The translations under genes and the position numbers were made by a program. Below are positions 60,666 to 64,000 of a stretch of DNA of 64,000 bases, piece by piece (within the stretch, counting starts at the first letter, position 1; each line of letters begins with the position of its first letter). The DNA lies in assembly GCA_034506175.1 (NCBI GenBank), contig JAPDQB010000022.1, forward strand, positions 31,770 to 95,769, written 5' to 3'. The notes beneath the pieces were generated by a model. The model was not told where the DNA came from. It was given only the letters and a program-made list of their open reading frames with translations, and ran no database searches. This DNA is from a candidate division KSB1 bacterium. GTDB lineage: Bacteria; Zhuqueibacterota; Zhuqueibacteria; Zhuqueibacterales; Zhuqueibacteraceae.

Positions 60666-61295
60666 TTAGACTCCGTATTGACAAGATCTTTTGATGGCGT
60701 TTATGAGGTCGTTGAAATTTATTTTATTGGCCAAAAGGAAAGCCTTGAGATATTTTTCAAGCGCTTGTTGCAAACGAAATCCGGCATCCTCCTGATCGCC
60801 CTCGCTTAATCTTTTTTCGACGCGTTGCCAGTCTCGTTCTGCAACACGCACCCAATCTTGTGGAAAAAGCGAATCTTCTCTTTTGGTGGCGATGTTCGAA
60901 TCTCCTTCCCAAAAATTTGAGTCATGATAAAGTTGTATCCCGCGCTCAAGAATGTGTTGAATGAAGCGGTTGCCTCGATCAAGCTGCAGCAGCACCTCCT
61001 CAGGAGTGAAAACAATCGGTGAAACTTCGATCTTGCCGCGCAACTCTCGCACGATCCGTTTGACCGCCGTGCATCGCGTGAAAAAGTTCTCCTGCGTTTG
61101 TTTAACGACAAAGAGATCGATATCGCTATCCGGCCGTGCCACGCCTGTAGCCTGTGAGCCATATAAGATAATCTCTTCCGGATGATATTCTTCGACGATG
61201 CGCGCCGCCATTTTCTCAATCACCGGCCGGAGCGGATTGCGGGCAAAGCGCTCATCCGCGGCTTCTTTTTTTCCTCTTACTGTTTTCATTTTCAC
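60666..61295 (-). CDS. MNT nucleotidyltransferase fused to a truncated HEPN domain
   Basis: 209 residues. The N-terminal MNT domain has IILYGSQATGVARPDSDIDL (42-61) with catalytic Asp-58 and Asp-60. Residues about 148-192 (DWVRVAERDWQRVEKRLSEG, then AGFRLQQALEKYLKAFLLAN) begin a HEPN domain, but the protein ends about 15 residues later without the catalytic R-x4-6-H motif. In MNT-HEPN toxin-antitoxin systems the MNT part silences HEPN; here a HEPN fragment without its active site suggests decay, and the antitoxin-like part alone may remain. It lies between the carboxyltransferase and STAS genes on the same strand. Confidence 0.85.
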   Translation of the reverse strand: MKMKTVRGKKEAADERFARNPLRPVIEKMAARIVEEYHPEEIILYGSQATGVARPDSDIDLFVVKQTQENFFTRCTAVKRIVRELRGKIEVSPIVFTPEEVLLQLDRGNRFIQHILERGIQLYHDSNFWEGDSNIATKREDSLFPQDWVRVAERDWQRVEKRLSEGDQEDAGFRLQQALEKYLKAFLLANKINFNDLINAIKRSCQYGV

Positions 61296-61316
61296 TTATG
61301 TTTTACGCCTTACGTT

Positions 61317-62867
61317 TTAGAGCGGAATATTCCCATGCTTTTTCCTGGGATTGCTGTCCACTTTGTTCTCCAACATGCGCAGCGCCGTGATGAGCTTTGG
61401 CCGCGTTTCGGCTGGCTCGATCACGTCGTCAATGTATCCGCGCTCGGCGGCGATGTACGGATTCGCAAATTTCTCGCGGAATTCCTGCACCTTGGCGTCG
61501 GTCGCCGCTTTCGGATCGGGCGCTTGCTCGATCTCCTTTTTGAAAATAATCTCAACCGCGCCCGGCGGACCCATCACTGCAATTTCCGCCGATGGCCACG
61601 CATAGTTGATGTCACCGCGAATGTGTTTTGAGCTCATGACATCATACGCCCCCCCATAAGCCTTGCGCGTGATCACCGTGACTTTGGGCACGGTGGCTTC
61701 ACAAAACGCATACAACAGCTTCGCACCATGCTTGATAATGCCGCGCCATTCCTGATCCGTGCCCGGTAAAAAGCCCGGCACATCCACAAACGTCACGATC
61801 GGTATGTTGAACGCATCGCAGAAACGCACGAAGCGGCCGCCTTTGAGCGAGGAATCAATATCGAGCACGCCAGCGAGGCTGGCCGGCTGATTGGCGACAA
61901 TGCCGACGGATTTGCCACCGAGCCGGCCGAAGCCCACGACGAGGTTGGTGGCATAATGCTCGTGAACCTCCATAAAATCGCCGTCGTCGACAATCTTGAG
62001 AATGACGTCTTTGATGTCATACGGTTTGTTGGGATTTTCCGGCACGAGGGTGTTGAGCGACTCGTCCTGGCGATTGATGTCGTCGGTGCAGTCTCTTGGC
62101 GGCGGCTCCTCACAGTTATTGGCGGGCAGGAAGCTCATCAGGCGGCGGATATTTTTTAAACAGGTGATCTCATTTTCTTCGAGAAAATGCGCCACCCCGC
62201 TTTTGGTCGCGTGCGTTTCGGCGCCGCCCAACTCTTCAAAAGTCACGTCCTCGTGTGTCACGGTTTTCACGACATTCGGCCCGGTGACAAACATGTAGCT
62301 GGTGTGTTTCACCATGAAAATGAAATCCGTGATCGCCGGCGAGTACACAGCGCCGCCGGCGCATGGCCCCAGAATGGCGGAGATTTGCGGCACGACGCCG
62401 CTGGCCAGCGTGTTGCGCAAAAAAATATCGGCGTACGCCCCGAGGCTGAGCACGCCTTCTTGAATGCGCGCGCCGCCGGAATCGTTCAGCCCGATCACCG
62501 GTGCACCGTTTTTCATCGCCATGTCCATGATCTTGCAAATTTTCGCGCCATGGGTTTCCGACAACGAGCCGCCGAGCACGGTGAAATCCTGCGAGAACAC
62601 ATAAACCAATCGCCCATCGATACGGCCGTAGCCGGTGACCACGCCATCGCCGAGAAACTTTTGTTTCTCCAATCCAAAGTCGTGGCTGCGATGCTGCGCC
62701 AGCATATCCAGCTCGTGAAAGCTGCCTTCATCCAACAGCAAATCCAGACGCTCGCGCGCAGTGAGCTTGCCCTTGTCGTGCTGCTGCTTGATGCGGGCTT
62801 CTCCGCCGCCCAGACGGGCCTTTTCTTTCAAACGCCGCAGGCGTTCGATATTTTTCGGAATCGACAT
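61317..62867 (-). CDS. Acyl-CoA carboxylase carboxyltransferase subunit (PccB/MmdA-like)
   Basis: 516 residues from the ATG at 62867, behind AAAGGCACTT; the frame is open to 62921. A crotonase-fold carboxyltransferase: [20 protein letters not shown] near the start, [71 protein letters not shown] and [20 protein letters not shown]. It transfers carboxylate from carboxybiotin to propionyl- or acetyl-CoA; sequence alone favours the propionyl/acetyl type. It should work with the AccC subunit at 58740. Confidence 0.94.
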   Translation of the reverse strand: MSIPKNIERLRRLKEKARLGGGEARIKQQHDKGKLTARERLDLLLDEGSFHELDMLAQHRSHDFGLEKQKFLGDGVVTGYGRIDGRLVYVFSQDFTVLGGSLSETHGAKICKIMDMAMKNGAPVIGLNDSGGARIQEGVLSLGAYADIFLRNTLASGVVPQISAILGPCAGGAVYSPAITDFIFMVKHTSYMFVTGPNVVKTVTHEDVTFEELGGAETHATKSGVAHFLEENEITCLKNIRRLMSFLPANNCEEPPPRDCTDDINRQDESLNTLVPENPNKPYDIKDVILKIVDDGDFMEVHEHYATNLVVGFGRLGGKSVGIVANQPASLAGVLDIDSSLKGGRFVRFCDAFNIPIVTFVDVPGFLPGTDQEWRGIIKHGAKLLYAFCEATVPKVTVITRKAYGGAYDVMSSKHIRGDINYAWPSAEIAVMGPPGAVEIIFKKEIEQAPDPKAATDAKVQEFREKFANPYIAAERGYIDDVIEPAETRPKLITALRMLENKVDSNPRKKHGNIPL

Positions 62868-63332
62868 AAGTGCCTTTTGCTTTTTGCCATTTGCTCCTTG
62901 CTCAGTATAAAAAGAATGCAATAAAAAGCAAACGTTTTTTCGTGGCTTGCTCGAAAATCAGCAGAAAATTGAACAACATTTTTTTAGAAAATCATGCTTG
63001 GCCCCAATCCAACGAAGCAGAAAGTTTCATGGACTGGTAAGCGCAACATCGCTGTCAGGCGCAGAGTCCAACCTAGCGGTGTAAACGGTGCGGGTAAGGT
63101 AGGGGGAATCTCAATACGCGTATCCAGGCATGCCACCGGCCGCTACGTGGTGAGAGGAGATTCCCGTGACGGGAATATTCAAACAGTATATTGGGGTTCC
63201 TTTTTTCGATTTCATCCACGACTTGATACGTCAGGATTTACTGTGGGCATCAGTGGTGTCAAGCAACTTTAAAACAATCTGATCAGCATCGTTACGTCGA
63301 GAAAACGAGACTGACAGCGAGTGCCAGATTTC
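62868..63332. other. Intergenic stretch without a supported gene
   Basis: 465 bp. An open frame at 62994-63272 (MLGPNPTKQKVSW...) could give 92 residues but has no ribosome binding site and no recognisable domain. The region lies between a healthy carboxylase gene and fragments of ferredoxin and transposase genes, so it may be debris from the same rearrangement. No promoter for the carboxylase was convincingly seen. Confidence 0.4.
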
Positions 63333-63485
63333 TCACGCCACCGGCTGACCTTCCAGATTCATCAATTTGACCGGCTTGTGGCCGTTGGTCTCGCCGAAGC
63401 TCAACACATCCATCGGGCAAACCGTGACGCAAATGCCGCAGCCGATGCACGAGCTGGTCGAGTTGTCCAGCACTTGCTGCTTCAT
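63333..63485 (-). pseudogene. Fragment of a 4Fe-4S ferredoxin-type protein
   Basis: On the minus strand the frame gives MKQQVLDNSTSSCIGCGICV, then TVCPMDVLSFGETNG and a TGA after EGQPVA. CIGCGICVTVCP is a complete single [4Fe-4S] motif. In known relatives a second cluster motif usually follows after about 20 residues, so the sequence looks cut. There is no ribosome binding site before the Met, and upstream the frame is not ferredoxin-like. The transposase remnant begins next to it. Confidence 0.65.
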
Positions 63486-63509
63486 GGAAACCAGCAACTT
63501 GATCAAGCC

Positions 63510-63888
63510 GGGTGCCATCAAGCGCAGCACGCTCTCCCGACTTTTCAAAGAACACGGTTTTGATCGCAAGACCCTGATGAAATCGCACAAAATTCACCGC
63601 GCCTTCGAGGCCCCTCATCCCAATCAGATTTGGCAGTCAGACATCTTGTACAGCCCTTACCTGCCCGATCCCAAAGCGCCGGAGAAAAGCAAGCGCACTT
63701 ACCTGGCGGCATTCATCGATGACTTTTCGCGCTTGATTCCACACGCCGAATTTCATTGGGATGAAAAATTTCCGGCGCTGGAAAACACAAAGCTTTGCTC
63801 AAGCGCGGCATTCCGCAAGTCATCTACGTCGATAACGACAAAATTTTTTTGGCGCGCCGCCTCGATAAAGAACGTATCCCCTCGGTGA
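63510..63888 (+). pseudogene. Frameshifted DDE (rve-type) transposase fragment
   Basis: The frame reads AIKRSTLSRLFKEHGFDRKT (HTH part), then HKIHRAFEAPHPNQIWQSDI, LYSPYLPD and RTYLAAFIDDFSRLIPHAEF, HWDEKFPALEN. WQSDI and FIDDFSR carry catalytic-core residues of an integrase-like DDE transposase. Near 63788 a small deletion shifts to a frame with KALLKRGIPQVIYVDNDKIF, the next conserved block (YVDN). After KIF the similarity fades. The start is also missing. A small related piece lies at 14774-14869. Confidence 0.75.
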
Positions 63889-63957
63889 AGTCCATCTTTT
63901 CTTTGGCGGATGAATTTTGTATTTTCCTTCATGTTCACCCCATCAAGGAGGAAAATC

Positions 63958-64000
63958 ATGTCGTCCGCAACCCCACTCACGCCGCGCGCGCACGAGATGT
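63958..64000 (+). CDS. Start of a new gene (partial)
   Basis: AAGGAGG is followed after six bases by ATG at 63958, and the frame MSSATPLTPRAHEM runs off the window. The strong ribosome binding site is the main evidence; 14 codons do not identify the product. The transposase frame also stays open through this point, so the start should be confirmed in the adjoining sequence. Confidence 0.5.
   Translation, partial: MSSATPLTPRAHEM

Noticed and set aside
60880..60910. GTTCGAATC-like sequence reminiscent of a tRNA T-loop
   Set aside because: It lies in the MNT coding region and no cloverleaf can be drawn around it; no tRNA gene was found in the window.
62994..63272. 92-residue plus-strand frame
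   Set aside because: No ribosome binding site, no domain, lies in apparent debris; mentioned only as part of the intergenic stretch.

Overview
The window suggests an uncultivated, aerobic, Gram-negative heterotroph, perhaps of the FCB/KSB1/Calditrichota type (inference, no phylogeny was run). The reasons are two large secreted proteins ending in type IX secretion (T9SS) sorting domains plus a third orphan sorting-domain remnant, a TonB protein, several lipoproteins, aa3-type cytochrome oxidase genes, and intergenic DNA unusually rich in dispersed and palindromic repeats and gene fragments. No rRNA, tRNA or CRISPR array was seen.

Layout. 1-14 kb: the start of a secreted protein and a TauE/SafE transporter; a 2776-residue glycosidase-like protein with an internal 1182-bp triplication; a TonB protein and a GH5 lipoprotein bracketed by a 147-bp inverted repeat; moaC and mazG. 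14-24 kb: a DUF3467 gene, remnants of a T9SS protein and a transposase, an ATP-grasp plus GCS2-type ligase pair, a PQQ-type beta-propeller protein, DUF2784, an M19 dipeptidase, two cold-shock genes, and a subtilase with a small propeptide-like companion.

24-35 kb: a minus-strand nuo operon with A, H, J, K, L, M and N only (B, C, D, E, F, G and I are absent). It is interrupted by a four-helix-bundle (S23) gene and a DNA N6-adenine methylase gene. A good sigma70-type promoter precedes nuoA, and a second one drives the divergent gene. 35-40 kb: an Ig-like membrane protein, an M48 lipoprotein protease, a RelE-type toxin-antitoxin pair, DUF423 and an aquaporin with an altered second NPA motif.

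40-53 kb: a minus-strand terminal-oxidase region in the order signal-anchored protein, a 22-residue peptide, cupredoxin-like lipoprotein, coxB, coxA, a 36-residue membrane peptide, coxC, [MazEF-like pair], CPGC protein, second subunit III, subunit IV, ctaA, [hicB'-hicA], nadK, [hicB plus hicA/YgiT chimera], ctaB, SCO1, DUF420 and a SEC-C protein. Oxidase subunits, heme A synthesis (CtaA, CtaB) and copper delivery (SCO1, perhaps the cupredoxin) form one functional unit. 53-64 kb: a STAS/sigma composite pseudogene, an AAA ATPase pseudogene, a branched-chain aminotransferase, a second T9SS cargo protein, and an acyl-CoA carboxylase cluster (carboxyltransferase, [MNT-HEPN], STAS, biotin carboxylase). 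The end of the window holds a truncated ferredoxin, a broken transposase and a new gene start.

The most striking theme is that small selfish or defence-type genes (MazEF-like, two HicBA-type loci, MNT-HEPN, S23, an orphan methylase) lie in sense orientation inside the housekeeping nuo, cox and carboxylase operons. Several are decayed or chimeric, and some are flanked by short repeats. This looks like a genome in which same-strand insertion into essential operons is tolerated or favoured.
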